A stretch of 39,931 nucleotides of DNA from an uncultured Saprospiraceae bacterium. GTDB lineage: Bacteria; Bacteroidota; Bacteroidia; Chitinophagales; Saprospiraceae. The first letter of the stretch is position 1. Each line of letters starts with the position of its first letter. The stretch covers positions 1 through 39,931 of the forward strand of contig CALGLS010000144.1 in NCBI GenBank assembly GCA_937959375.1. Reading direction: 5' to 3'. The notes beneath the pieces were generated by a model that saw nothing but the letters and a program-made list of their open reading frames with translations, searched no databases and was not told the origin of the DNA. A program made the translations under genes and the position numbers. Below, one piece after another: positions 20,610-29,954 of this stretch.

Positions 20610-20651
20610 TTATATTGGTACATATTTACTACACACTTAAAATGTAATTAA

Positions 20652-23003
20652 ATGAGGGGTTTTTCTACTTACACACTAGCATTCTATATGCTATTCTTTA
20701 CTCTATTCAGCTTTAGCTTAAAAGCGCAAGAGATAAATACTAACAATAACAAATTTCGTCAGCTAGGTCAGGAACTTCCAACACCTAACGTATATCGCAC
20801 AGCTTCCGGAGCGCCCGGACACATGTACTGGCAACAACAAGCGGACTATGTGATGAATCTGGAATTAGACGATGAGAAACAAATACTCAGAGGGGATGAA
20901 ACGATTACTTACCACAACAACTCTCCAGATCCTCTAGATTATCTTTGGTTGCAGCTAGATCAAAACGTACGCTCTAAAGATTCAGATAGTCATAAAATAA
21001 GGACGGGTGAGATATCTGATAAGATGGGAATGCGCCAGTTAAGTCGATTATTCAATGAATTTGAAGGTGGCTTTAATATAGAAAGGGTTAGCACAAAAAC
21101 AGGGGCAAAGCTTCCTTACACCATCAACAAGACTATGATGCGAGTAGATCTTCCGCAAACCTTAAAGCCTGGAGAAACATTCTCTTTCTCCATTAAATGG
21201 TGGTATAACATCAATGATAGAATGCAAATAGGTGGGCGTTCTGGTTTTGAATACTTTAAAGAAGAAGATAACTACCTATACACCATAGCTCAGTTCTTTC
21301 CACGAATGTGTGTTTACAATGAAGTAGAAGGATGGCAAAACAAACAATTTCTAGGTAGAGGTGAGTTTGCCTTAGTATTTGGAGACTACGAAGTAAATAT
21401 CACGGTACCCGCAGATCATATGGTAGCAGCTACAGGAGATTTACAAAACCCAAAAGATGTACTAAGCTCAAAGCAAATAAAACGATTAGAAAAGGCAAAT
21501 AAGGAAAGAGAACAACCTGTAATGATTGTAACAGAGGCTGAAGCGAAGGAGAATGAAAAAAAGAAATCAAGCAAGAAAGCTACTTGGTCTTTCAAAGCAA
21601 AGAATGTGAGAGACTTTGGTTTTGCTTCCTCTCGTAAGTTTATCTGGGATGCTATGGGAGTTGAGCAAAGCAATGGAGATGTAGTAATGGCTATGTCAAT
21701 GTATCCAAAAGAAGGAAATCCACTTTGGGAAAAATATTCAACTAAAGCTGTGGCACACACCTTGAAATGGTATTCTCATTATACCTTCGATTATCCTTAT
21801 CCTGTAGCTTGGTCAATACATGCCAATAGAATAGGAATGGAGTATCCAATGATTTGCTTTAATGGAGGTAGACCTGAGGCTGACGGGACTTACTCTGAAA
21901 GAACTAAATATGGAATGATCAGTGTCATTATTCATGAAGTAGGGCACAATTATTTTCCAATGATTGTCAACTCTGATGAGCGTCAATGGACATGGATGGA
22001 CGAAGGATTAAACACCTTTGTACAATCGCTTACTGAACAACAATGGGAAAGAGACTATCCATCTAGGGGTGGATCTGCTGACCGAATTGTAGCTTATATG
22101 AAAGGAGATAAATCTCGAATTGCTCCAATTATGACTAACTCAGAATCGATCTATCAATTTGGTGCCAATGCTTATGCTAAGCCATCTGTAGCACTGAACA
22201 TTTTGCGAGAAACTGTGATGGGCCGTGAACTTTTCGACTTTTCATTCAAAACCTATGCAAAGCGTTGGATGTTTAAACATCCTTCTCCAGCTGACTTATT
22301 TAGAACAATGGAAGATGCATCTAGTGTAGATCTTGATTGGTTTTGGAGAGGTTGGTTCTATACCAACGATCATGTTGATATTGCGATCAATGATGTAAAA
22401 TGGTTTGAGATGGATTCTAAAAATCCTGAAATAGAATTAGCCGCTAAAAAGAAAGAAAAAGAATCAGAACCTACTAGTATCATCAGCATTCGCAACAGAG
22501 AAACGATTGCTCAAACACAAGATGAAAAAGATAGATTATTGAGAGATTTTTACACCGAATATGATCCGTACAAAATAAACAAAACTAAAAAAGAAGAATA
22601 CAATAAATACATATCTAAACTATCCGATAAAGAAAAAGAAATGCTAAATGCTGGCTATAATTTCTATGAAGTCTCTTTTAAAAACGTAGGTGGCCTAGTT
22701 ATGCCCATACTTTTAGAATTTGAGTACATGGATGGTACTAAAGAAATGTACCACATCCCTGCAGAAATTTGGAAACTAAATCACGAGGAAGTATCAAAAG
22801 TATTTGTAACACAAAAAGAAGTGAAGAGCATGACGCTAGATCCATATTTAGAAACAGCAGATACGGAGCTTAATAATAATCACTACCCTCCTAAACAAAA
22901 GATCAATCGATTTGAATTATACAAGGAAAGGCAAAGAGGAAATCGACCTAATCCAATGCAAGAAGAAAAGAAACAGAAGAAAGAAAAATCGGGAACGGAT
23001 TAG
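20652..23003 (+). CDS. M1 family metallopeptidase (secreted)
   Basis: Signal peptide; 'HEVGHNYFPMIVNSDERQWTWMDEGLNTF' zinc site; 'GMEYPMICF' in place of GxMEN. Confidence 0.92.
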   Translation: MRGFSTYTLAFYMLFFTLFSFSLKAQEINTNNNKFRQLGQELPTPNVYRTASGAPGHMYWQQQADYVMNLELDDEKQILRGDETITYHNNSPDPLDYLWLQLDQNVRSKDSDSHKIRTGEISDKMGMRQLSRLFNEFEGGFNIERVSTKTGAKLPYTINKTMMRVDLPQTLKPGETFSFSIKWWYNINDRMQIGGRSGFEYFKEEDNYLYTIAQFFPRMCVYNEVEGWQNKQFLGRGEFALVFGDYEVNITVPADHMVAATGDLQNPKDVLSSKQIKRLEKANKEREQPVMIVTEAEAKENEKKKSSKKATWSFKAKNVRDFGFASSRKFIWDAMGVEQSNGDVVMAMSMYPKEGNPLWEKYSTKAVAHTLKWYSHYTFDYPYPVAWSIHANRIGMEYPMICFNGGRPEADGTYSERTKYGMISVIIHEVGHNYFPMIVNSDERQWTWMDEGLNTFVQSLTEQQWERDYPSRGGSADRIVAYMKGDKSRIAPIMTNSESIYQFGANAYAKPSVALNILRETVMGRELFDFSFKTYAKRWMFKHPSPADLFRTMEDASSVDLDWFWRGWFYTNDHVDIAINDVKWFEMDSKNPEIELAAKKKEKESEPTSIISIRNRETIAQTQDEKDRLLRDFYTEYDPYKINKTKKEEYNKYISKLSDKEKEMLNAGYNFYEVSFKNVGGLVMPILLEFEYMDGTKEMYHIPAEIWKLNHEEVSKVFVTQKEVKSMTLDPYLETADTELNNNHYPPKQKINRFELYKERQRGNRPNPMQEEKKQKKEKSGTD

Positions 23004-23029
23004 ACTTGAATCATAAAAAGAATAAAAAA

Positions 23030-23062
23030 GAAGCTTGATCAGTTGATCAAGCTTCTTTTTTT
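23030..23062. terminator. Bidirectional intrinsic terminator between convergent genes
   Basis: GAAGCTTGATCA-GT-TGATCAAGCTTC followed by T7 and preceded by A6 on the + strand. Confidence 0.88.
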
Positions 23063-23823
23063 GCCGAAAGTTCAGCTAGAAAAGCTTCTAAAGCATTATT
23101 AAATTCTGCAGGCTTCTCCATCATAGGCGCATGTCCGCATTCCTCTACTACAACCAGCTTAGAGCCCTCTATCAGCTCATTAAACTTCTCTCCTACGAAG
23201 AATGGAGTTACATTATCCTGACGCCCCCATATCAATAAAGTCGGACGCTTAATATTATGTAGTTTATCGCTTAGGTTGTGCCTAACAGCTGATTTGGCAG
23301 TAGCCACAATACGAATTGCTTTGTTTCTATCATTAACAGTGTCAAACACCTCATCAACCAATTCTTTCGTTGCTACTTCAGGGTTATAGAAAGTATCCGC
23401 AGTCTTCTTACGAATGAATTCATAATCACCACGCTTAGGGAAAGTCGAACCTAAGGTATTTTCAAATAAACCAGAACTTCCTGTAAGAATCACTGAATTT
23501 ACCTTATCAGAATGAGCTAATGCATAAAGCAAAGTAATATGGCCTCCTAGTGAGTTACCTAATACATTTACCTTATCAAACCCCTTAAATTCCACAAATT
23601 CCGCAACATGATCAACTAAACCAGATACAGACACTTTACGAATTGGTAATTCTAAAATTGGTAAGAGTGGAACAACAACATTGTGGGTTTTTCCAAAATG
23701 CTCGATGATTCCACCAAAATTACTTAATGCTCCAAATAGACCGTGAAGTAACAAAAGGACTTCGTCTCCCCCTTTGGTCTCTATGTATTTAAATTTATCT
23801 TCTTCCTTTAACTCGTAACTCAT
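23047..23823 (-). CDS. Alpha/beta hydrolase
   Basis: 'LLLHGLFGALSNF', nucleophile elbow 'VLGNSLGGHI', 'LLIWGRQDNVTP', 'ECGHAPMMEKP'. Confidence 0.93.
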   Translation of the reverse strand: MSYELKEEDKFKYIETKGGDEVLLLLHGLFGALSNFGGIIEHFGKTHNVVVPLLPILELPIRKVSVSGLVDHVAEFVEFKGFDKVNVLGNSLGGHITLLYALAHSDKVNSVILTGSSGLFENTLGSTFPKRGDYEFIRKKTADTFYNPEVATKELVDEVFDTVNDRNKAIRIVATAKSAVRHNLSDKLHNIKRPTLLIWGRQDNVTPFFVGEKFNELIEGSKLVVVEECGHAPMMEKPAEFNNALEAFLAELSAKKEA

Positions 23824-24023
23824 TTATAATAAGATGATTTCGAAAGTGTTGGTAATGCGTCAATGTAATAATAATATCAACAAAATTAGAAAAAATATTA
23901 ACAAGTCTGTTCTTCAAGTAAGACCTCAAATATCTTTTGTGAAAACAAATGATCAATACTAACACTGAAAACAAGGGCTTTATAGGTAATTCTAATAGTT
24001 ATCCACATAGTTACCAACAATTA

Positions 24024-25091
24024 TTAACTACTTACTTTAGGAGTCAAGTAGAGCATATATAAAGATATCATTAGTAATAACAAGGCGCCTCCTTGATGGT
24101 ATACACCGAAGTCTACCGGAATACTACCTTTACATAGCAAAACAGTAGCGATCCCTAATCCAGCTTGGATTACCAACATAGTTATCAACATATATAAACT
24201 CTTTGTGTAATTTGAAGATACTTTAGCTCTTATCCCCTTCCAGAAGAATGTCAAACCAATGATTATCAACAAATAAGCTAGACTTCTGTGAATAATTTGT
24301 ATAAGGGCAGGCATGAAAAGGTTTTTATCATACTCATAAAAGTTATTAACATTCCACATACTTGATTCACGTAAAACGGAAGGAATCACTTCTCCGTTCA
24401 TATCCGGCCAAGTAGGAAAGAACAAACCAGCCTTCATTCCTGACATAATTCCTCCAAAGAAAACTTGTACCGCTAAAACAGTAACAAAGCCCAAACTCAA
24501 CTTTCTTAACATAGAATTGTGGAAAACTTTGGGACGGGGCTTAAAAACCTTAAAAGTGGTCCAGAGGAGGTATGAAAAAAGAATAAATGCCAGACTCAAA
24601 TGAAAGCTCAATTTATAGGCATTTACCCAAGGCCGCTCAATTAAGCCACTTGCCACCATGATCCAACCAACTGAAGCAACAATTACGGCTAGTAAAATCA
24701 CAATACACAAGTCAGTTATCAACGATTTAGAGAGCTTCCCCTTGATTAAGAAGAATACAAAGGGGATCAGGAAGACAAAACCCATGGTTCGTGCCCACAA
24801 GCGATGGAAATACTCCCAGAAGTAAATGAATTTGAATTCAGACAGTGACATCCCCTTGTTGATTTGTTCATACTGCGGTGTTGCCTTGTATAAGTCAAAC
24901 TCTGAGGTCCAACCCTCTTGGCTCATCGGAGGAAGCGTACCTGTTACAATTTCCCATTTAGTAATGGAAAGTCCAGAACCAGTCAACCGAGTCACTCCTC
25001 CGATCACGACCTGGAAGAAAACCATGACAATCCCAATGATCAACCAGATCTTTACGATTTTAGAAATGCTATTTGATTCAGTAAATTTCAT
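24024..25091 (-). CDS. ctaA: COX15/CtaA family heme A synthase
   Basis: 'VVIGGVTRLTGSGLSITKWEIVTGTLPP', 'FKFIYFWEYFHRLWAR', 'GGIMSGMKAGLFFPTWPDMNG'. Confidence 0.95.
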   Translation of the reverse strand: MKFTESNSISKIVKIWLIIGIVMVFFQVVIGGVTRLTGSGLSITKWEIVTGTLPPMSQEGWTSEFDLYKATPQYEQINKGMSLSEFKFIYFWEYFHRLWARTMGFVFLIPFVFFLIKGKLSKSLITDLCIVILLAVIVASVGWIMVASGLIERPWVNAYKLSFHLSLAFILFSYLLWTTFKVFKPRPKVFHNSMLRKLSLGFVTVLAVQVFFGGIMSGMKAGLFFPTWPDMNGEVIPSVLRESSMWNVNNFYEYDKNLFMPALIQIIHRSLAYLLIIIGLTFFWKGIRAKVSSNYTKSLYMLITMLVIQAGLGIATVLLCKGSIPVDFGVYHQGGALLLLMISLYMLYLTPKVSS

Positions 25092-25876
25092 AAGTGTAGT
25101 TTCGTTTTAATTTTTACTGTGGATAACTAAGAGAAAAGTCGGAAGACCGAAGACGGAAATCCGAAGCTTCCCTCTAACGTATACTCGCGATTGTGAGAAA
25201 CCTCCGACTTTGGTCTTCGGACTTCGGTTCCTTCACTTCCGACTTCCGTCTTACCATATCCAACAACGAAACTAAAAAAAGGATTAACATCCTAAAGTAA
25301 AAAAATCAACCTTCTCTTAATCCTCTGGAGAAAAACCAGAAAAGCCTTTGTGAATAACTCAATCAATTCACTTATCCACACAACTAACTATTGGTAATTA
25401 TTAATTAATAAAAAATTTTAAAAAAAGCCTATCATCATTAGGAGTGTTAATATGGGGATAAAATAATCGACTACTTTTTGGTTTATTCACTACTAAGCTT
25501 TTATCTACAGTTACCAACACCTTATTAACATCAGTTCACGGTATAAATCAAGGATTTAGCCGTTTTTTAACAGGATGTTGATAACTCCAAGTATGGATAA
25601 GTTTTTTTATTTTTCGGATGTTGACAAGTTGGTGGGATGTAGATAACTACCCCACTTACTGACAATTTTTAGTAAAACATACGAAATGTTATATATTAAT
25701 TTTCAAAATTCTTGGTAGCTGTTAACAACTCTACTGGTTTTACACCTAGTTACTAACATCCAAAATGTAAAAATGTGGGAAACTTCAGGTTTTACAATGG
25801 TATTTTGTAACTTCAGAAAATCCTTGAAAATGAGGTTTTAACCAAACAAAGAATTACCAACACTTATCAACATATT
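25092..25876. other. Putative chromosomal replication origin (oriC): DnaA-box cluster with AT-rich tract
   Basis: TGTGGATAA 25118, TGTGAATAA 25349, TTATCCACA 25372, TTATCTACA 25501, TGTTGATAA 25576, TATGGATAA 25592, TGTAGATAA 25638, TTATCAACA 25864, plus weaker boxes; AT-rich stretch at about 25392-25427. Confidence 0.65.
25137..25256 (+). repeat. Dispersed intergenic heptad-repeat element, copy A
   Basis: Left arm CGGAAGA|CCGAAGA|CGGAAAT|CCGAAGC; core CTTCCCTCTAACGTATACTCGCGATTGTGAGAAACCTCCGAC; right arm with 7-bp-period GTCCGAA/GTCGGAA units in the opposite sense. Confidence 0.75.
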
Positions 25877-26533
25877 ATGTGCAAACGTTATTCATTCACT
25901 ACATCAAAAGAAACAATCGAAAGTCAACTCGGGTTCGAAGTTGTTGGTAATATAAGGACCAGTTTTAATATTGCTCCAATGCAATATAGCTATGTCATAA
26001 CAAACACTGAAAAGCAAAAGCTACAATATATGACTTGGGGACTGATTCCACATTGGTCAAATGATGGCGTAAATAATGGTAAGTTGATTAACGCTCGTAA
26101 AGAAGGTATTTCAGCGAGTACATCATTTAGAATACCAATTCGACGTCGCAGATGTCTAGTTTTGGCAGATAGTTATTATCAATGGCAAAAAGATGGACTA
26201 AATGAGATTCCTTACAGAATTGTTCAAGATGGAGGAAATATCATGATGATGGCTGGTATTTGGGATATTTGGGAGGAAGGAGCAAAAGAAATTAAGAGCT
26301 TTTCGATCATTACGATTCCATCCCCACCAGAGCTCAATGACATAGGTGATCGTTGCCCTTTAGTTTTGGAGACAGCTGAGTTGCAGGAGCAATGGTTAAA
26401 TGACCTAAATCTCGATCAAATTATAAAAGTGATGGGAACAAGGCCAACTAAACTAAAGCACTACCCGATATCTAAAAAAGTAAATTCTATAAAATTTAAC
26501 TCAATTGAACTCCATGAGGAGCTAGCATCCTAA
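25877..26533 (+). CDS. SOS response-associated peptidase (SRAP/YedK/HMCES family)
   Basis: Catalytic Cys2 'MCKRYSF', 'INARKEGI', 'CLVLADSYYQWQ', 'MMAGIWD'. Confidence 0.95.
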   Translation: MCKRYSFTTSKETIESQLGFEVVGNIRTSFNIAPMQYSYVITNTEKQKLQYMTWGLIPHWSNDGVNNGKLINARKEGISASTSFRIPIRRRRCLVLADSYYQWQKDGLNEIPYRIVQDGGNIMMMAGIWDIWEEGAKEIKSFSIITIPSPPELNDIGDRCPLVLETAELQEQWLNDLNLDQIIKVMGTRPTKLKHYPISKKVNSIKFNSIELHEELAS

Positions 26534-26551
26534 AAAGTATCTATATATTAT

Positions 26552-27004
26552 ATGAGAGTTGTTATTCAAAGAGCGAAAGAGGCTTCAGTTACGATTGAAG
26601 GGAAAGTAAAATCATCTATTGGCCAAGGTCTACTCATATTGTTGGGCATAGAACCAACTGACACTGTTGAAGAAATCAAATGGCTATCTAATAAAATAAC
26701 CAACCTTCGCATCTTCGATGATGAAAATAGAGTGATGAACCTATCAGTAGGTGCCATTAATGGAGGCATCATCGTTGTGAGCCAGTTTACTTTAATGGCC
26801 AGTACCAAAAAAGGAAATCGCCCATCTTACATACGAGCAGCAAAACCTGATATTGCTATACCTTTATATGAAGCCTTTGTCAAGGAATTGCATCAGACCA
26901 GTCAAATTGAAATTGGAACGGGAGAATTCGGAGCAGACATGAAAGTTGCTTTAATCAATGATGGTCCAGTTACCATAATAATAGATACCAAAAATAAAGA
27001 GTAA
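26552..27004 (+). CDS. dtd: D-aminoacyl-tRNA deacylase
   Basis: 'MRVVIQRAKEASVTIEGK', 'VVSQFTLMASTKKGNRPSYIRAA', 'GEFGADMKVALINDGPVTIIID'. Confidence 0.97.
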   Translation: MRVVIQRAKEASVTIEGKVKSSIGQGLLILLGIEPTDTVEEIKWLSNKITNLRIFDDENRVMNLSVGAINGGIIVVSQFTLMASTKKGNRPSYIRAAKPDIAIPLYEAFVKELHQTSQIEIGTGEFGADMKVALINDGPVTIIIDTKNKE

Positions 27005-27006
27005 GC

Positions 27007-27345
27007 ATGACGATAAAAGAAGCACAAGAAACAGTTGATAAATGGATCAACTCAGTTGGTATCCGCTATTACAATGAATTGACCAATACGGCAATACTAA
27101 CAGAAGAAGTTGGAGAAGTAGCTAGCTTAATGGCAAGATTATATGGTGAACAATCGTTTAAAACCAAAGAAAAAGAATCATCGGCCAGAGAAGATCTAGG
27201 TGATGAAATGGCAGATGTACTTTTTGTATTAATTTGTCTGGCGAACCAAACCGGTGTTGATCTATCTGAAGCACTGATAAAAAACTTAGCAAAAAAGACC
27301 AAACGAGATACAGATCGTCACGCTAATAACAAAAAACTAAAATAG
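27007..27345 (+). CDS. MazG-like nucleotide pyrophosphohydrolase
   Basis: 'TEEVGEVASLMAR...DLGDEMADVLFVLICLANQTGVDL'. Confidence 0.9.
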   Translation: MTIKEAQETVDKWINSVGIRYYNELTNTAILTEEVGEVASLMARLYGEQSFKTKEKESSAREDLGDEMADVLFVLICLANQTGVDLSEALIKNLAKKTKRDTDRHANNKKLK

Positions 27346-27346
27346 A

Positions 27347-28960
27347 ATGAAAATTAAGTTGCCCCTCCTACTAGCTTTTTTGCTTTGTAATTTATCTATT
27401 TGCTTAGCGCAAAAAACAATACCTAATCGAACTGTTATTGAAGTAAATGAATTTTCTACAATAGAAAATAACAGAGCAAAGTCTGCCCAATTTATAGAAC
27501 AAAGCATTCCAATTATAGCAGACCCATTTTTAGCTTTTTCTATTGTTTGGGAAGCAGATAATTGGACGGAAGAAACAGATCACATGCAATATCGTTTCTA
27601 CAAAAATCTAAATGAAAAAGGAGATTGGAAAGAAGCGAAAATAGATGGACATGCAGATAAAAAAAATAATAAACAAATTAGTCAACTTATATTTGAAGAT
27701 AGAGACCAACGTTTTTTTGATATCAGAATAATTTTAAAAACGGGATCAAACACAAGCGTTCAAAATACAAAACTCCATTTTTTTAATCCCGGAATTACAG
27801 TACAAAGAACGGATAACTCAAATCAAGTTGAAACCAGAACTACAACGACTTGCCCTTGTCCACAACCAGATTTTGAAGATCGACTAGATTGGTGTCCAAC
27901 CGGTAACTGCCCAGAAGATACAACTCCAGCAGCAACTACCGTTACACATTTAATTGTACACCACTCTGCTGGTACCAATGCTAGTTCCGACTGGGCGGGA
28001 GTCGTTCGAAGTATTTGGGATTACCACGTAAATGTAAATGGTTGGGATGATATTGGATACAATTGGTTAGTTGATCCAAACGGGGTGCTATACGAAGGAA
28101 GGGGAGACGACGTACGAGGAGCCCACTTCTGTGGAACCAATACAGGAACGATGGGCGTTTGTGTTTTAGGAGATTTCACAAATACAACTCCAACCGACGA
28201 TGCAAAGTCCATATTAAAAAACCTGCTGGCATGGAAAACTTGCGATATAGATGTAGATCCCTTGGGAAGTAGTTTTCATACTGCATCAAGTCTGACGTTG
28301 AATCACATTTCGGGACATCAAGATGGTTGTAGTACAGAATGCCCTGGCGATCTATTTTATCCAGAATTAGGTGAAATTAGAACGGAAGTCAATGACTACA
28401 TTCAAAATAATTGCGCAGCAAATTTAGCACCTCCTACCAATCTGGAAGGTACAGTTATTAGTTCCACAAGTATCCAACTTGATTGGCAAGATAATGCATC
28501 CAATGAAACCAATTTCGTCATAGAACGATCAACAAACAACAACTCAGATTATCAAGAAGTAGGAACAACACTCGCAAATATTTCTACTTACGAGGACACT
28601 AATCTAATGCCCAACACTGCTTACTTCTACAAAGTTAAAGCAACAAATACACAAGAGGTATCTGCTTACAGTAATGAAATTGGAATAGCAACAGTCGTGA
28701 CAAATATCAATGACTTATCAAATGAATTAGGCATTCAAATATTTCCAAACCCAGTTCAAGACATTTTGAATATAAAGCTAGATGCAACTAGTGATGAATT
28801 ACTAAATTATCAATTGACAGATTATACCGGCAAACTAATAAAGAAAGGAATTTTCGATTTTTCTACTTCCGTAAAAATGGGTCATTTACCAAAAGGTTTA
28901 TATCTCTTAACGATAGAAAAAGCAACAAAAAGAGCAGTATTTAAAGTTGAGAGATTTTAG
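27347..28960 (+). CDS. PGRP/N-acetylmuramoyl-L-alanine amidase domain protein with FN3 domain and T9SS-type C-terminal sorting domain
   Basis: Signal peptide; 'HLIVHHSAGTNASSDWAGVVRSIWDYHVNVNGWDDIGYNWLVDPNGVLYEGR'; FN3 'PPTNLEGTVISSTSIQLDWQDNASNETNFVIERS'; C-term 'IQIFPNPVQDILNIKL...LPKGLYLLTIE'. Confidence 0.93.
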   Translation: MKIKLPLLLAFLLCNLSICLAQKTIPNRTVIEVNEFSTIENNRAKSAQFIEQSIPIIADPFLAFSIVWEADNWTEETDHMQYRFYKNLNEKGDWKEAKIDGHADKKNNKQISQLIFEDRDQRFFDIRIILKTGSNTSVQNTKLHFFNPGITVQRTDNSNQVETRTTTTCPCPQPDFEDRLDWCPTGNCPEDTTPAATTVTHLIVHHSAGTNASSDWAGVVRSIWDYHVNVNGWDDIGYNWLVDPNGVLYEGRGDDVRGAHFCGTNTGTMGVCVLGDFTNTTPTDDAKSILKNLLAWKTCDIDVDPLGSSFHTASSLTLNHISGHQDGCSTECPGDLFYPELGEIRTEVNDYIQNNCAANLAPPTNLEGTVISSTSIQLDWQDNASNETNFVIERSTNNNSDYQEVGTTLANISTYEDTNLMPNTAYFYKVKATNTQEVSAYSNEIGIATVVTNINDLSNELGIQIFPNPVQDILNIKLDATSDELLNYQLTDYTGKLIKKGIFDFSTSVKMGHLPKGLYLLTIEKATKRAVFKVERF

Positions 28961-29153
28961 TTGATGAGCTTAATGATAGAGAAGTAATTTTTTAAAAGCT
29001 ATACTTTTTCTTTCAGCGAATTAAATAATTTCAGTAATCAAAAATACTGATAATCCTATCAAGAAAAAAGCGTTTATTTGAGAACGCAAACCAAAACGAC
29101 AGAAGAGAAATTCCCATTCCCATTCCCACTCTAATTCTATTTCTATTTCCCAT

Positions 29154-29954
29154 TCATTCCTCCTCCTCCTTACTAGCCCGCATCTCCTTAAAAATCTCAT
29201 CAATCATATCCTGACCAGTAGCTTCCTCATTAGCATGCTGTGCTTCTGCGGCCAAAGCCAGCGCCGCCGCCGCCTTCTCCTCCGAAATACGAGTAGAAGT
29301 CTGAATATGTTTTAGCGAAAGTTTGTAAGCAAAATAAAGAGAGGCAATTAATACCAGCGAAGCAAACGACATCAGCCATTCATAATAAGGTTGTAGAATA
29401 AAGAAATCATACAAACCATGTACAAAAGCAGGAATCAATAATCCCATTAAGAGGTATTGTACTTTTTTAGTTTTACTCATTTTGGCAAGACCAACATAGT
29501 AACCCATAATCACAGCAAAAGCAGCATGCGCGGGCACCGCAGTCAAACCTCTCAAGGCAATGGTTTGAATTCCAAAACGATCGGCATAAAGTAGATTCTC
29601 CACGGTAGCAAAACCCATAGCGATAAATACAGCATAAACGATTCCGTCTAAAGGTTCATTAAATTCTTTACGAAAGTAAGGAAAGGCCAAACATAAAAAT
29701 TTGAAAGCCTCTTCTATTAATCCTACAAAGACTACAGAGAAAACAAATATTTTGATAAAATTTGTAGAGTCTTCCCAACCTAGTGTAGAGGCAAAAGCTT
29801 CCACCTTCATGGTCGGGTAAGTGATAAGTGCACCTAACACAAATGCAGCGAGCATCATCAACTTTGGTTCCTTATCATAACGGTCTGCTCTGAAGATCAA
29901 ATAGCAGATCAACAGTCCCGGAACAATAGCTAGAATAAGTAAAAATGGATTCAT
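29154..29954 (-). CDS. PrsW family intramembrane metalloprotease
   Basis: 'GLIEEAFKF', 'VYAVFIAMGFATVENLLY', 'GLTAVPAHAAFAVIMGYY', 'HGLYDFF'. Confidence 0.92.
   Translation of the reverse strand: MNPFLLILAIVPGLLICYLIFRADRYDKEPKLMMLAAFVLGALITYPTMKVEAFASTLGWEDSTNFIKIFVFSVVFVGLIEEAFKFLCLAFPYFRKEFNEPLDGIVYAVFIAMGFATVENLLYADRFGIQTIALRGLTAVPAHAAFAVIMGYYVGLAKMSKTKKVQYLLMGLLIPAFVHGLYDFFILQPYYEWLMSFASLVLIASLYFAYKLSLKHIQTSTRISEEKAAAALALAAEAQHANEEATGQDMIDEIFKEMRASKEEEE

Noticed and set aside
29021-29203. Minus-strand ORF with EWEIEIELEWEWEWEF repeat
   Set aside because: Translation of a pyrimidine-rich microsatellite overlapping the end of prsW; no support as a protein.
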